Notes: generated by a model from the sequence alone, not told the origin. DNA of 42,655 bases from Candidatus Thorarchaeota archaeon (GCA_029855935.1 JAGSHN010000026.1:1-42655); one strand, 5' to 3'. Counted from the stretch's first letter, positions 7,492 to 15,730 are shown. Numbers and translations are program-made.

Positions 7492-8525
7492 GCTATGACC
7501 GCACGGGAGGTCTCTGTTTGACGGGTGCGCTTCCTGTCGACCTACCTCGTGAGGTCTTGGTACGTGCGCACGACACGACAGACCCACAGTACGGGTACTC
7601 CTCCCCCAGAGACCTCCCCGTCGAGTATCTCCTTGAAAATGGTGTTGTCTGCCTCGACAAGCCGTCGGGTCCCACCAGTCACGAGGTCGCCACGTGGGTC
7701 CGCAAGATCCTGAATGTCAGCAAGGCCGGTCACTCTGGTACTCTCGATCCGGGCGTCACTGGCGTACTTCCGATAGGCCTTGGAAATGCCACCAAAGTGA
7801 TGCAGGCTCTGCTTCCGGCGGGCAAGGAATACGTCTGCGTGATGGAACTTCACGACCTGGCTGGTGAGGACTCCATTCGCAGTGTGGCTCGCGAGTTCAC
7901 TGGGAAAATATACCAGCGTCCGCCGCTCCGCTCCTCAGTCAAGAGGGTACTCCGTGTCCGCGAGATATACTACATACGCATCCTAGAGATCAAGGGCCGG
8001 TTGGTACTCTTCCGTGTGGGATGTCAGGCGGGGACGTACATCAGAAAGCTATGCTTCGACATCGGCGAGGTCCTCGGCGTGGGGGCTCATATGCGCGAGT
8101 TGCGTCGTACCCGGGTCGGCAAGTTCTCAGAGGATGAGCATCTCTGCACTCTCCACGACCTCAAGGATGCATACGTGTTCTGGAAGGAGGACGCCGACGA
8201 GACAGACATCCGGAAGTACATACTTCCTGTTGAGGCTGCACTGCGTCATCTCCCCGAGATTGTCATACGGGACAGTGCCGTGGACGCAATCTGTCACGGT
8301 GCTGACCTTGCTGCAACGGGCGTTCTCCAACTCACGTCGGACGTGAAGAAGGGTCGTCTTGTGGTCATAAAGACATTGAAGGGCGAGGCCGTTGCGCTGG
8401 CAAGGTCATTGCTCGGGGCCGACCAGATACTCAAGGCCAAGAGCGGCCTTGTTGCCAAGACCGAGCGGGTGCTGATGGAGCGGGGCAGGTATCCACCAAT
8501 GTGGCGTCGCCATGACGAGGAGTGA
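7488..8525 (+). CDS. cbf5: tRNA/rRNA pseudouridine synthase Cbf5 (dyskerin, TruB family)
   Basis: Catalytic subunit of H/ACA ribonucleoproteins; in archaea it also makes pseudouridine 55 in tRNA. The 345 residues include the dyskerin N-terminal part (LLENGVVCLDKPSGPTSHEV), catalytic Asp87 in HSGTLDPGVTGVLPIGLGNA, KEYVCVMELHD, the thumb region, YIRKLCFDIGEVLGVGAHM, and a C-terminal PUA domain from about residue 245 (KYILPVEAALRHLPEIVI). GTG 7488 overlaps the eL14 stop. It is followed directly by the RNase P RNA gene. Confidence 0.97.
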   Translation: MSYDRTGGLCLTGALPVDLPREVLVRAHDTTDPQYGYSSPRDLPVEYLLENGVVCLDKPSGPTSHEVATWVRKILNVSKAGHSGTLDPGVTGVLPIGLGNATKVMQALLPAGKEYVCVMELHDLAGEDSIRSVAREFTGKIYQRPPLRSSVKRVLRVREIYYIRILEIKGRLVLFRVGCQAGTYIRKLCFDIGEVLGVGAHMRELRRTRVGKFSEDEHLCTLHDLKDAYVFWKEDADETDIRKYILPVEAALRHLPEIVIRDSAVDAICHGADLAATGVLQLTSDVKKGRLVVIKTLKGEAVALARSLLGADQILKAKSGLVAKTERVLMERGRYPPMWRRHDEE

Positions 8526-8589
8526 CAGCCTCTCTCCCCTGTTGCCGAACAGTGAGATTCATTACCGTAGGATGGTCCTCCCATCTATG

Positions 8590-8948
8590 GTGGCTCTGGA
8601 GCGAAAGCGCGACTGACGGTGCCGGGAGCTCTGCTTCACGGTGCTGAGGAAGATCCCAACTACGCGCCGACACCAGTCCTGCGCGAGCAGGGAGGCGAGA
8701 GCCTCGCTCTGGGAGCAGAAACGACACGTCCGTGCGGGAGATGACGATGATACAGCGTCGAAACAAGCTGTTGAGGACCCGCACGGGACCGTTGAAACGG
8801 CCCATCACTGGGTAGCAACCCCAAGAATACGCCGATGAGGAGTCGGCCCGAGGCGTAGGGTAGGGGGCTTAGTCCAATGTCGCAAGGTCCGCAGGCGGCA
8901 ACGCGGCGGACGGAACAGAATTGGGGCTACTCTTCGTACCAGAGCCAC
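8590..8948 (+). ncRNA. rnpB: RNase P RNA (archaeal type)
   Basis: Catalytic RNA that removes 5' leaders from pre-tRNA. Closing helix P1 is a perfect 10-bp pairing of 8590-8599 (GTGGCTCTGG) with 8939-8948. The conserved core is present in order: GAGGAAGATCCCAA (CR-I), AGCAGAAACGACAC (CR-II region), GTTGAAACGGCCC, GGGTAGCAACCCCAAGAA (CR-IV region), then GGTAGGGGGCTTAGTCC and ACAGAATTGGGGCTA (CR-V). P4 forms between CCCAA of CR-I and TTGGG of CR-V. The ends are set by P1 and could shift by a few bases. The location between cbf5 and tsr3 puts three RNA-maturation genes together. Protein frames across this stretch are spurious. Confidence 0.93.
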
Positions 8949-8962
8949 ACATCATCTTCCTC

Positions 8963-9493
8963 TCAGGGCTGATGATTCCTCATAAACTCAGTCTGCAGCT
9001 CCACCACCTGCGTGCTGTTCTTGCAACTAGCGTAGGCGTCTAGCCACTCTCTATTTAGCGTGAGAAAGGAGGACCCCCACTTGAATACCGACATAATGTC
9101 CTCCGCCTTGTCCTTTAGACCGACGATGTACAGTGCTGCGGCAATGGCCTCTGCAGTGGAGAGCTTGATGGGCTTGTAGGTATTGACCGGATTGGCTGCT
9201 ATCAGATATGGGAGAGCCCGCTGGGCACCAATCCGCACATCGTGAAACAATGACTCGGCCAGTCTCCATGAGCAGTCGAGAGCAACGATGCCAGCCTGTT
9301 CAACGATGGGACGGTCCGCAGGCGATACTGCCGTCTTTGAAACGGGATTGAGGACAAGGGCCCGCCTCGGAATCCTTCTCATATCCCTCAAGATCTGAGC
9401 ACGTTTCATTCTCACCAGTCGAAGGCCGGTGCATTTCTTTGGGTCGCACTGATTGGCGTGGAAGACAATGACTCTGAGGGACGAGCTGACCAT
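8963..9493 (-). CDS. tsr3: Tsr3-like rRNA aminocarboxypropyltransferase
   Basis: Transfers the aminocarboxypropyl group from S-adenosylmethionine to a hypermodified pseudouridine of small-subunit rRNA. Family signatures are HANQCDPKKCTGLRLVRM near the N-terminus, RRALVLNPVSKTAVSPADR, GIVALDCSWRLAESLF, RALPYLIAANPVNTYKPIKLSTAEAIAAALYI and FKWGSSFLTLNREWLDAYA. I chose ATG 9493 because GGGGATGA precedes it and the extra residues from ATG 9559 do not look conserved; the longer form would leave two bases between this start and the divergent zinc protein. It is convergent with RNase P RNA. Confidence 0.93.
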   Translation of the reverse strand: MVSSSLRVIVFHANQCDPKKCTGLRLVRMKRAQILRDMRRIPRRALVLNPVSKTAVSPADRPIVEQAGIVALDCSWRLAESLFHDVRIGAQRALPYLIAANPVNTYKPIKLSTAEAIAAALYIVGLKDKAEDIMSVFKWGSSFLTLNREWLDAYASCKNSTQVVELQTEFMRNHQP

Positions 9494-9561
9494 GACGCAT
9501 TCATCCCCCGACACGTCACAAGAGATTTCAAGCTTCCCATCCGTGGGCCGTCTGACCATCT

Positions 9562-9870
9562 ATGTTTCAGTACCGTCCGGGCAACCAGTGCGAGTCCTGT
9601 GGCAGATCCACCTCCCAGCTGTACCGCTGTAGGGTCTGTGGGGCACTTACCTGTGCCCACTGCCACATAGTAGAGCAACAGCTCTGTCCTGTCTGCGCAG
9701 AGGCCCTATGCAGAATCTGTTCTGAATATCTCTCGATACGTGCCTGTGACATCTGTGGTCGTCCCGTCTGTGAGGACCATAGTGTGCGCAGAGGCGAGGC
9801 GACTGTCTGCGACGACTGTCGGACCCGGGAACGCACTGCCACTCGACGAGTCGGGGTGTATGAGGATTGA
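9562..9870 (+). CDS. Small Cys-rich zinc-finger protein (B-box-like)
   Basis: A 102-residue protein built from closely spaced C-x2-C units: CESCG, CRVCG, CAHC, CPVC, CRICS, CDICG, CEDH and CDDC. The pattern suggests several interleaved treble-clef or B-box-like zinc sites. There is no membrane segment and no catalytic domain. The last codons overlap the TTG start of tiaS (TTGA), so the two are probably translated together; a link to tRNA modification is a guess from that coupling. The exact family is not recognised. Confidence 0.8.
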   Translation: MFQYRPGNQCESCGRSTSQLYRCRVCGALTCAHCHIVEQQLCPVCAEALCRICSEYLSIRACDICGRPVCEDHSVRRGEATVCDDCRTRERTATRRVGVYED

Positions 9871-11219
9871 GTCCGGTCACTGTCCATCTTGGTCTGGATG
9901 ACATCGACAGTCCCCGTGGTGGATGTACCACCCACTTTGCCAGTGTGCTCGTCGAGCGGCTGATGCGGCTCAACGTTGAGTGGCTGGACTATCCCAATCT
10001 GATCCGACTGAATCCGAACATCCCGTATCGGACTCGCGGGAACGGTGCAGTGGCACTGAGATTCGTTGTCGACCCGTCACATTTCCACGAGATCCTCCCC
10101 CTAGTGCAAGACTCTCTCGAAGACTATGTTGTCCACGGCTATGCCAACACCAATCCCGGTGTCGTGATGCTGCGCGGCAACACCCCGATGGATGTGACCC
10201 GTCTCTCAGAGCTTGCGCTCTGGCGTGTGCTCCCTCTCTCTGTAGTGAAGAGACTAGTCAACAGGCTCAACCTGCCACATCTGGCACTGGGCAACGGACG
10301 TGGCCTCATTGGTGCCATTGCAGCCGTGGGCAACAGACTGACTGCTGATCACACATATGAGTATCTCGCGTATCGCCCCCTTGAGATGGCGACCGAGGAG
10401 CGTGGTATTGACGAGGCCTCAGTCCTCAGGATGGATGCTGCTACAAGACCCCACACCTTTTCAAACGTCGACGAAACAAATGGCGCAGTACTCATCGCTC
10501 CTCACGGTCCCGACCCTGTCCTGTTCGGCATCCGGGGTGAGACCGCCCAAGATGTCATTGACGCAGCGTCTTACATAGTTGCTCAGCAACCAATTGAACG
10601 TTGGACGGTCTTCAGGACGAATCAGGGGACAGCCGAGCACCTGCGTCACTATGTTCGAATTCGCGATCTCCGTCCATACATGGCTGTCGTGGTCCGGGCC
10701 CGCGTTGCTGAGCGGCCTCGGATGACGGTCGGCGGTCATCTGTTTGCGAAGGTCTCAGACACTACGGGGTCAGTCGAGTGTGCATTCTACGAGCCCACAG
10801 GGGACCTTCGGAAAGTGGCGGCCGGGCTGGTGCCGGGCGATCTCATCGACCTGTATGCAGGAGTCCGACCAGCCTCTCGTACGCACGGAGTGACGCTCAA
10901 CGTCGAGGGTCTGCGTGTGTTGTCGTTGACCGAGAGAGTACGGCTCCTGAATCCTGTCTGTAGCAGGTGTGGTACAAGGATGAAGAGCGCGGGTGCGGGA
11001 AAAGGCTTCAAGTGTCCAAAGTGCGGTCTGCGGGAGCGTTCAGCGGTGAAGGTAGCCCAGCGTGTGTCCCCGCACATTCGACCTGGACTGTACCTGCCTC
11101 CGCCACGTTCGCAAAGACATCTGACACGTCCGCTGTCCCGTCGGGGCGTCCGCAACAAGATGAGCGTCTCTGCACGACCGACAGTCAGATGGCACAGCAT
11201 TCTTGCAGCCAAAGAGTAG
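9867..11219 (+). CDS. tiaS: tRNA(Ile2) 2-agmatinylcytidine synthetase TiaS
   Basis: Makes agmatidine at C34 of tRNA-Ile(CAU) using ATP and agmatine, so that the tRNA reads AUA. The 450 residues match the family: HLGLDDIDSPRGGCTTHFA (7-25) of the kinase-like TCKD domain, PYRTRGNGAVALRF, GRGLIGAIAAVGN, then FRTNQGTAEHL. An OB-fold and a C-terminal zinc ribbon follow, with cysteines at 365/368 and 383/386. The TTG start overlaps the zinc-protein stop. After the stop, 164 bases to the convergent uS11 gene contain nothing recognisable. Confidence 0.96.
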   Translation: MSPVTVHLGLDDIDSPRGGCTTHFASVLVERLMRLNVEWLDYPNLIRLNPNIPYRTRGNGAVALRFVVDPSHFHEILPLVQDSLEDYVVHGYANTNPGVVMLRGNTPMDVTRLSELALWRVLPLSVVKRLVNRLNLPHLALGNGRGLIGAIAAVGNRLTADHTYEYLAYRPLEMATEERGIDEASVLRMDAATRPHTFSNVDETNGAVLIAPHGPDPVLFGIRGETAQDVIDAASYIVAQQPIERWTVFRTNQGTAEHLRHYVRIRDLRPYMAVVVRARVAERPRMTVGGHLFAKVSDTTGSVECAFYEPTGDLRKVAAGLVPGDLIDLYAGVRPASRTHGVTLNVEGLRVLSLTERVRLLNPVCSRCGTRMKSAGAGKGFKCPKCGLRERSAVKVAQRVSPHIRPGLYLPPPRSQRHLTRPLSRRGVRNKMSVSARPTVRWHSILAAKE

Positions 11220-11383
11220 ACTCCTCTTTCAGTATGAGGCTCCATCAGAGTGGACACATTGCGGTGTCTGTCCTGCGTGGGCACAGGTGTATACTGTCAG
11301 CGAACACACTAGCCAGCGACTGAATGTGGATGCGTTGAACTGACCGACCAGTGGCCGATTGTGATATGGTCTCCGGCTGTTGG

Positions 11384-11782
11384 TCACACTCTTCGGCCAC
11401 GCCTTCCGCCAGGCTTTCGAGTGCCGTCGTGAGGAATGGGTGTGACCTCCTCAATCATTCCGGGTCTGAGACCAGCTCGGGCGAGGGCTCGTATCGCAGC
11501 CTGCGCACCAGGGCCGGGGGTCTTGGGGCCGTGACCACCAGGAGCGCGGACACGGATGTGAACTCCTTGGATTCCCTTGTCCTTTGCCTCTCTGGCAGCC
11601 TGAAATGCCGCCTGCATCGCAGCGTGCGGAGAGGACTCATTCCTGTCTGCCTTGACCATCATTCCACCCGAGTATCGCGCGATTGTCTCAGCACCTGTAA
11701 TGTCAGTGATGTGGACGATGGTATCGTTGTAGGATGCATAGATGTGAGCGATACCCCACTTCATCTCATCCCTCTTGCTCAT
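11384..11782 (-). CDS. rps11: Ribosomal protein uS11 (S11)
   Basis: Small-subunit platform protein, 132 residues. Family marks are [69 protein letters not shown] and the basic C-terminus [13 protein letters not shown]. Its ATG overlaps the uS4 stop (ATGA). In most archaea rpoD, eL18 and uL13 follow uS11; here transcription runs into a convergent gene, so the operon ends after three genes. Confidence 0.98.
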   Translation of the reverse strand: MSKRDEMKWGIAHIYASYNDTIVHITDITGAETIARYSGGMMVKADRNESSPHAAMQAAFQAAREAKDKGIQGVHIRVRAPGGHGPKTPGPGAQAAIRALARAGLRPGMIEEVTPIPHDGTRKPGGRRGRRV

Positions 11783-12459
11783 ATTCTCTCATCTCCTGTG
11801 ACCTCAGCCTCGTCCTCGTCTATCTCGGGAGGCACTATGTCATCGTCCACAGCCTCGATGACTGGCATCTTGGGTTCCTCCGTAGCAGCATCCTCCTCAA
11901 CGGGTGCGGCGGCAACCTCTGCAGCGCTCCTCTGTGCCACCTCAGCTGCTGCAAGACGCGCGGGATGCGATGGATCATTTAGCGGAGACTGTGGAGCGTA
12001 TCCTATACGATCCTCTTCCTCGACCTGGATTATCCTACTTGGTGTTGTTACGCGGACCCCATCAAGAGCAATATGACCGTGTGTGACAAGCTGTCGTGCG
12101 TGATAGACAGAGCAGGCAAGGCCCTTACGAAAGACTATCGTCTGCAGACGTCTCTCCAGCAGATCCTCAAGGCTCAGGTCGAGAATGCTATCAAGTGTCG
12201 GGCTTCCACGTACGATGCCCTCTCGAAGAAGCTTGTCGATGAGTTCCTTCTCTCGCTGCTCACGCTCGTCAGGAGGCAATGCCAGAAGCTGCCGTGCCTG
12301 ACGTCGGTAGCTCGACAGCTGCGTTCTGTGTTTCCAGAGTTCACGCTTGTTTCGAAGTCCGTAGGTACCGACCAATTGGAGTTCTTGGTGAAATCTATCA
12401 CTGTCGAAGGGCTTCTTTGGGGTGACGTACTTCTTCTTCTGGCGTCTTGGATCTCCCAT
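11779..12459 (-). CDS. rps4: Ribosomal protein uS4 (S4)
   Basis: Primary 16S rRNA binder. The 226 residues start with [19 protein letters not shown], typical of archaeal uS4, and contain the S4 RNA-binding domain ([35 protein letters not shown], about residues 103-137). A C-terminal tail of about 60 residues is very rich in Ala, Glu, Asp and Pro, including a run of acidic residues before the end. That acidic tail is longer than usual. The gene lies between uS13 and uS11. Confidence 0.97.
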   Translation of the reverse strand: MGDPRRQKKKYVTPKKPFDSDRFHQELQLVGTYGLRNKRELWKHRTQLSSYRRQARQLLALPPDEREQREKELIDKLLREGIVRGSPTLDSILDLSLEDLLERRLQTIVFRKGLACSVYHARQLVTHGHIALDGVRVTTPSRIIQVEEEDRIGYAPQSPLNDPSHPARLAAAEVAQRSAAEVAAAPVEEDAATEEPKMPVIEAVDDDIVPPEIDEDEAEVTGDERI

Positions 12460-12485
12460 CTACCTGCTCCCTCACATGTCAATGA

Positions 12486-12938
12486 CTACGTCTTCTTCCG
12501 CGACACACCCACCGTGGCACCACGACGACCGGTCGTTCTCGTATGCTGTCCCCTCACCTTCAGGCCCAGTGCATGTCTTATTCCACGCCACGCACGCAGC
12601 CGCTTCAGCCTCTCTATGTCACTCTTGTGGATGAACTCGAGGTCGTTGCCGGTCAGGTGGACCATTTTGCCTGTGAGCCTGTCACGAGGCCGATTGACGT
12701 ACCAGTGTGGAAATCCTGCAGCCGTGGGGTCGCTGAGCAGTGACTCAATTCTCTCAATCGTATTGTCGTCGAGATAGCCCATTCTTGCCATGGGGTCAAG
12801 GCCCAGTTGTCGGATCACGGCCTTCGACATCCTGAGGCCGACTCCCTTTATCCGGGTCAGACCTTGAAGCAGGTTCTCCTGGCCATCAATGTCTCTGCCT
12901 GCAACTCGGACTATGTGTCTGTATTCCTGCGTGGACAT
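12486..12938 (-). CDS. rps13: Ribosomal protein uS13 (S13)
   Basis: Small-subunit head protein contacting tRNA and uL5, 150 residues. Signatures: YRHIVRVAGRDIDGQENL, ALTRIKGVGLR-type motif as LQGLTRIKGVGLRMSKAVI, then YLDDNTIERIESLL and the basic end RAWRGIRHALGLKVRGQHT. ATG 12938 is chosen because GAGGT lies just upstream; the frame extends five codons to a TTG at 12953 that overlaps this site. A TATA box lies on this strand near 12994-12999. Confidence 0.97.
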   Translation of the reverse strand: MSTQEYRHIVRVAGRDIDGQENLLQGLTRIKGVGLRMSKAVIRQLGLDPMARMGYLDDNTIERIESLLSDPTAAGFPHWYVNRPRDRLTGKMVHLTGNDLEFIHKSDIERLKRLRAWRGIRHALGLKVRGQHTRTTGRRGATVGVSRKKT

Positions 12939-12993
12939 GGTCCTATACCTCAATCCGCCTGAAGTGAGGCCGGGGTCGACTTCTGCAGACGCC

Positions 12994-12999
12994 TTATAA
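12994..12999. promoter_or_regulatory. Symmetric TATA box for the uS13 operon
   Basis: TTATAA reads the same on both strands. On the minus strand it predicts transcription start near 12968, giving uS13 a leader of about 30 bases. On the plus strand it could serve the small membrane protein at 13051. Confidence 0.6.
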
Positions 13000-13050
13000 C
13001 CATTGCCATCAGGCCAGAACGTTCATGCGCGGTCTCCTGAGCATCAGTCT

Positions 13051-13374
13051 GTGGTCTCCACCGAAAGACACATAGACCTATGTCCGACGGTGTGCATTGC
13101 GGCAGTCACTGACGACGTAATTGTTCGCAGGAGAGACACAGCGTACGAGGATGTTCTGCTTGGCATCTCACTGCTCGTTGTACTGTTAATAGTCGCGTTT
13201 CTCCTCCGTCGGAGCAGGAGCGGAAACCGCCGAACGCGCTACTGGAGAGGCGAGTTGCCCGGAAGCCAAGGATTTGACTATTCCTACTCACCTGGGATAA
13301 GAGGCGCAAAGGGAGGTCTGCCTGTGGGGATGCCCCGGGCGTCGGACCGTAGAGACTCCGATGAGCGTCGGTAG
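13051..13374 (+). CDS. Possible small single-pass membrane protein
   Basis: The open frame encodes about 107 residues with one clear hydrophobic helix (VLLGISLLVVLLIVAFLL) followed by Arg-rich residues (RRSRSGNRRTRYWRG) and a polar, Gly- and Arg-rich tail. By the positive-inside rule the tail would be cytosolic. No family is recognised. The start is uncertain: the frame is open from TTG 13003, but that lies only four bases after the shared TATA, so GTG 13051 or a later start is more likely. No good ribosome binding site is seen. Coding status is therefore doubtful. Confidence 0.4.
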   Translation: MVSTERHIDLCPTVCIAAVTDDVIVRRRDTAYEDVLLGISLLVVLLIVAFLLRRSRSGNRRTRYWRGELPGSQGFDYSYSPGIRGAKGGLPVGMPRASDRRDSDERR

Positions 13375-13417
13375 GCTCTCGTGTCTTCATGAGGGCCTTG
13401 GCTTGGCACGAGCGAAA

Positions 13418-13429
13418 AGCTTGAAAAGC
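13418..13429 (+). promoter_or_regulatory. Promoter of tRNA-Ser
   Basis: AGCTTGAAAAGC lies 25-36 bases before the first tRNA base, the normal distance for an archaeal TATA box of a tRNA gene. Confidence 0.5.
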
Positions 13430-13453
13430 ACTCAAGTAACAGCTGTCACACAC

Positions 13454-13573
13454 GCCCGGATAGCCAAGTGGTTACGGCGGCAGCCTGGAGCTGTCAGGAC
13501 TCCTGATTGCCTGATCACCAGGCAGCTGCTCTCCCTCTGGGAGGCATGAGTTCGAATCTCATTCCGGGCGCCA
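13454..13573 (+). tRNA. tRNA-Ser(GGA) with a 33-base intron, CCA encoded
   Basis: The acceptor stem GCCCGGA pairs with TCCGGGC, followed by G73 and an encoded CCA. After removal of 13491-13523 the anticodon stem GCAGC/GCTGC closes the loop CTGGAGA, giving anticodon GGA (13487-13489) with U33. A long variable arm (CTCCC/GGGAG) makes it class II, as for serine. The T-arm is ATGAG-TTCGAAT-CTCAT. The intron follows position 37 and forms a canonical bulge-helix-bulge: central helix CTGG/CCAG with three-base bulges AGC and GCA. EndA at 20491 is the enzyme expected to remove it. Confidence 0.95.
13491..13523 (+). other. tRNA intron (bulge-helix-bulge, 37/38 position)
   Basis: Cuts between G13490 and C13491 and between C13523 and A13524 fall inside the two three-base bulges flanking the 4-bp central helix. 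The intron itself folds further with TCAGG/CCTGA. This is the canonical archaeal splicing substrate. Confidence 0.9.
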
Positions 13574-13635
13574 CTACTTCTATTCGCGTTGCACAGCTTG
13601 GTTTCACTGTGCTGGCAATAGGTCTATGCGGCTGC

Positions 13636-14691
13636 TCACAGCCCTAGCTCGCTTCCAAGACTCTCCCTGCCGATGTGTGGGATCTCACCCACAAAGTTGG
13701 TGGTCATCATCTCTCGCACTTGGTCGAGGTCATGCGTGTGGCCGAGTACCCATGCCAGCTTCACAAGTGCTGCCTCCGAGGTCATATCATAGGCGCTCAT
13801 AGCCCCCGCGTCCAGAGCAGCCCTACCGACCGCGTACAGTGAGAGATCTGTCCTGCCGAAGACGCACTGAGAGCTTATTACCACGGCGCACCCCTGAGCA
13901 ATGGCCTGCTGAATGGCCCCGGTCAGCGAGTTCTCCATCGTGGGTATGTTTCCGGTGCCAAACCCCTCCATAACAATACCGTGGTATCCCATGTTGATGA
14001 TTCGTGAGAGTATGGCTGGTGGTAGCCCGGGGAAGATCTTCAGGAGGAACACTCTGTCGTCTATTCTTGTGTCGAACTTGGGCACGAGATTGTGTCGTGT
14101 CCTATGCCAATCAAAGAGTACGATGTCCCTCCCAAGGACTCCGAGTGGCGACGGATCGACAGAGTCGTATGCATCGTACGCATCTGAACGCATCTTCTTT
14201 GTGCGTGTGGGCCGATGTATCTCGCCATTGAATACGATGCAGGTCTCCGCGAGGTCGGCAAAGGCTGCCACCCTGATGGCATCCAACAGGTTTCTGGGGC
14301 CATCGCTCCACGGAACATGTAGGGGTATCTGCGCCCCGGTGAAGACAACCGGCTTTCCGAAGTCTCGCACCATGAAACTCACTGCAGACGCTGAGTAGAC
14401 CATCGTGTCGGTGCCGTGAGTGACCACTATCCCGTCAAGATCCGGCATCTCGTTGTGGACCTGCTGGATCGCACTGGCTATCTCCTGCCAGTGATGCGGC
14501 TGCGCATTCGCGGAGTCCACCTCGAATATCTCTCGCGTGACGACACGCACGCTCTTCAGTCCTGGCGGTAGGGACTGCAGAAGTTTCTCTACAGACAGGC
14601 CCGGTCTCAGCGAGTCCACGGTCGGATCGTAGATACTACCTATTGTCCCGCCAGTGGTCATCAGACACACTGTGACCTCTGCATCTCTCAA
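13636..14691 (-). CDS. Type I L-asparaginase family protein
   Basis: Hydrolyses L-asparagine to aspartate and ammonia, probably in the cytoplasm. It has 351 residues with the first catalytic motif TTGGTIGS (12-19), the second VTHGTDTMVYSA (90-101), GAQIPLHVPWSDGPRNL, and GFGTGNIP in the second half. It lacks the N-terminal domain of GatD, so it is more like a free asparaginase than the amidotransferase subunit; no gatE is nearby. TTG 14691 is the only start that keeps the motif-proximal strand. The gene follows RNase Z by 46 bases on the same strand. Confidence 0.9.
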   Translation of the reverse strand: MRDAEVTVCLMTTGGTIGSIYDPTVDSLRPGLSVEKLLQSLPPGLKSVRVVTREIFEVDSANAQPHHWQEIASAIQQVHNEMPDLDGIVVTHGTDTMVYSASAVSFMVRDFGKPVVFTGAQIPLHVPWSDGPRNLLDAIRVAAFADLAETCIVFNGEIHRPTRTKKMRSDAYDAYDSVDPSPLGVLGRDIVLFDWHRTRHNLVPKFDTRIDDRVFLLKIFPGLPPAILSRIINMGYHGIVMEGFGTGNIPTMENSLTGAIQQAIAQGCAVVISSQCVFGRTDLSLYAVGRAALDAGAMSAYDMTSEAALVKLAWVLGHTHDLDQVREMMTTNFVGEIPHIGRESLGSELGL

Positions 14692-14737
14692 CTCTCAGCA
14701 CCAGCACGGACGTCGAGGACCTGTCTTATTGCTGTTG

Positions 14738-15730
14738 TCATGATCCATGTTGGCGCAGGGTCTTGTCCCCACTACCCCCGTTGCCTCTGGCCGTCGCGGG
14801 TTCTGTGACTTTGATACCGCTCCGTCTGACAGTGACCCGCATCAGGTCTCTCGCGAGGATGACGTTATCGAACTCTGTCCTGGCCTCCTCAAGGATTGGC
14901 ATCCCCATCTCAAGTTCGTATCTCGGACTGTAGTGCGTGAGAATGAGGGTCTTCACATTAGCCTCTCTGGCTAGACGTGCTGCCTCACGGGCGGTCATAT
15001 GGCCACGCTCCTCGGCCAGGTCAAGACGATCTGACGTGTACATCGCCTCCGAGATGAGAACATCTGCATTCTTCGCGGCGCGTCTGAGAGTGTCGCACGG
15101 TCTGGTGTCCCCACTGTAGACAATCTTGAGGGGTGGCGGTGGCGGGTCGCACACGTCCAGAGGCCTTATGGTCTTCCCGTTGACGATGATGCTCTCTCCA
15201 GACGCCAATCGACCCCACAGAGGCCCCCGTGGAACACCAAGCGCCTCTGCACGTTCTGGGTGGAACCTCCCTGTCAAGCGACGGAATGTCACGCTGTAGC
15301 CCAAGGCGGGTCCTCTATGTTCCACTCTGAACGCCTCGACGCTCAGGCCGCGTCTCTCAAGGAGTTTCCCCTCCTTGACGCCGTAGACCGTGGTCTCAAA
15401 CGTGGTGCCGAGGCCAATGGAGCTCCTGATGAGCCTCACATAGTCAACCAGCTCCCTTGGTCCGAATATCTGCAGAGGTCTTCTTCGGCCGAGGAGAGAC
15501 ATTCTGAGAATGAGCCCCGGGAGACCGATGACGTGGTCTGCATGGATATGCGTGATGAATATCGCCATTGGCGCGTTCAGGCCCAAGCGCGCTCTGATGA
15601 ACTGACGTTGTACATCCTCGCCAGTGTCGAATATGAGTACAGTTCCCTCGTGCCTTATTGCGATGGCAGGGTGATTCCGGTTGTCAGTGGGAATCGAGCC
15701 GCCTGTGCCTAGGAACACTATCTCAAACAT
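14738..15730 (-). CDS. rnz: Ribonuclease Z (tRNA 3' endonuclease)
   Basis: Metallo-beta-lactamase enzyme that cuts the 3' trailer of pre-tRNA. With the start at ATG 15730 it has 330 residues and begins MFEIVFLGTGGSIPT, exactly as the family does. The zinc-binding HIHADH motif is at 61-66, followed by SGDTRPCD and ISEAMY in the middle, HMTAREAARLA (the RNase Z His motif) and LTHYSPRY. Residues upstream of this Met in the open frame are not conserved. A disordered C-terminal tail of about 20 residues follows. RNase P RNA for the 5' end is also in this window. Confidence 0.95.
   Translation of the reverse strand: MFEIVFLGTGGSIPTDNRNHPAIAIRHEGTVLIFDTGEDVQRQFIRARLGLNAPMAIFITHIHADHVIGLPGLILRMSLLGRRRPLQIFGPRELVDYVRLIRSSIGLGTTFETTVYGVKEGKLLERRGLSVEAFRVEHRGPALGYSVTFRRLTGRFHPERAEALGVPRGPLWGRLASGESIIVNGKTIRPLDVCDPPPPPLKIVYSGDTRPCDTLRRAAKNADVLISEAMYTSDRLDLAEERGHMTAREAARLAREANVKTLILTHYSPRYELEMGMPILEEARTEFDNVILARDLMRVTVRRSGIKVTEPATARGNGGSGDKTLRQHGS

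Noticed and set aside
8431-8838. Protein frames over 8431-8838
   Set aside because: They overlap the cbf5 end and the RNase P RNA, which has clear conserved core boxes and a closing helix.
11351-12777. Long plus-strand frames of 234-241 residues
   Set aside because: They are antisense to uS11, uS4 and uS13, which are certain. Composition is Ser/Arg-rich as expected of a shadow frame.
13481-13497. tRNA-Pro(UGG) reading of the 13454 tRNA
   Set aside because: It needs C33 in the anticodon loop and leaves the intron and the variable arm unexplained. The intron-containing Ser(GGA) fold satisfies all stems.
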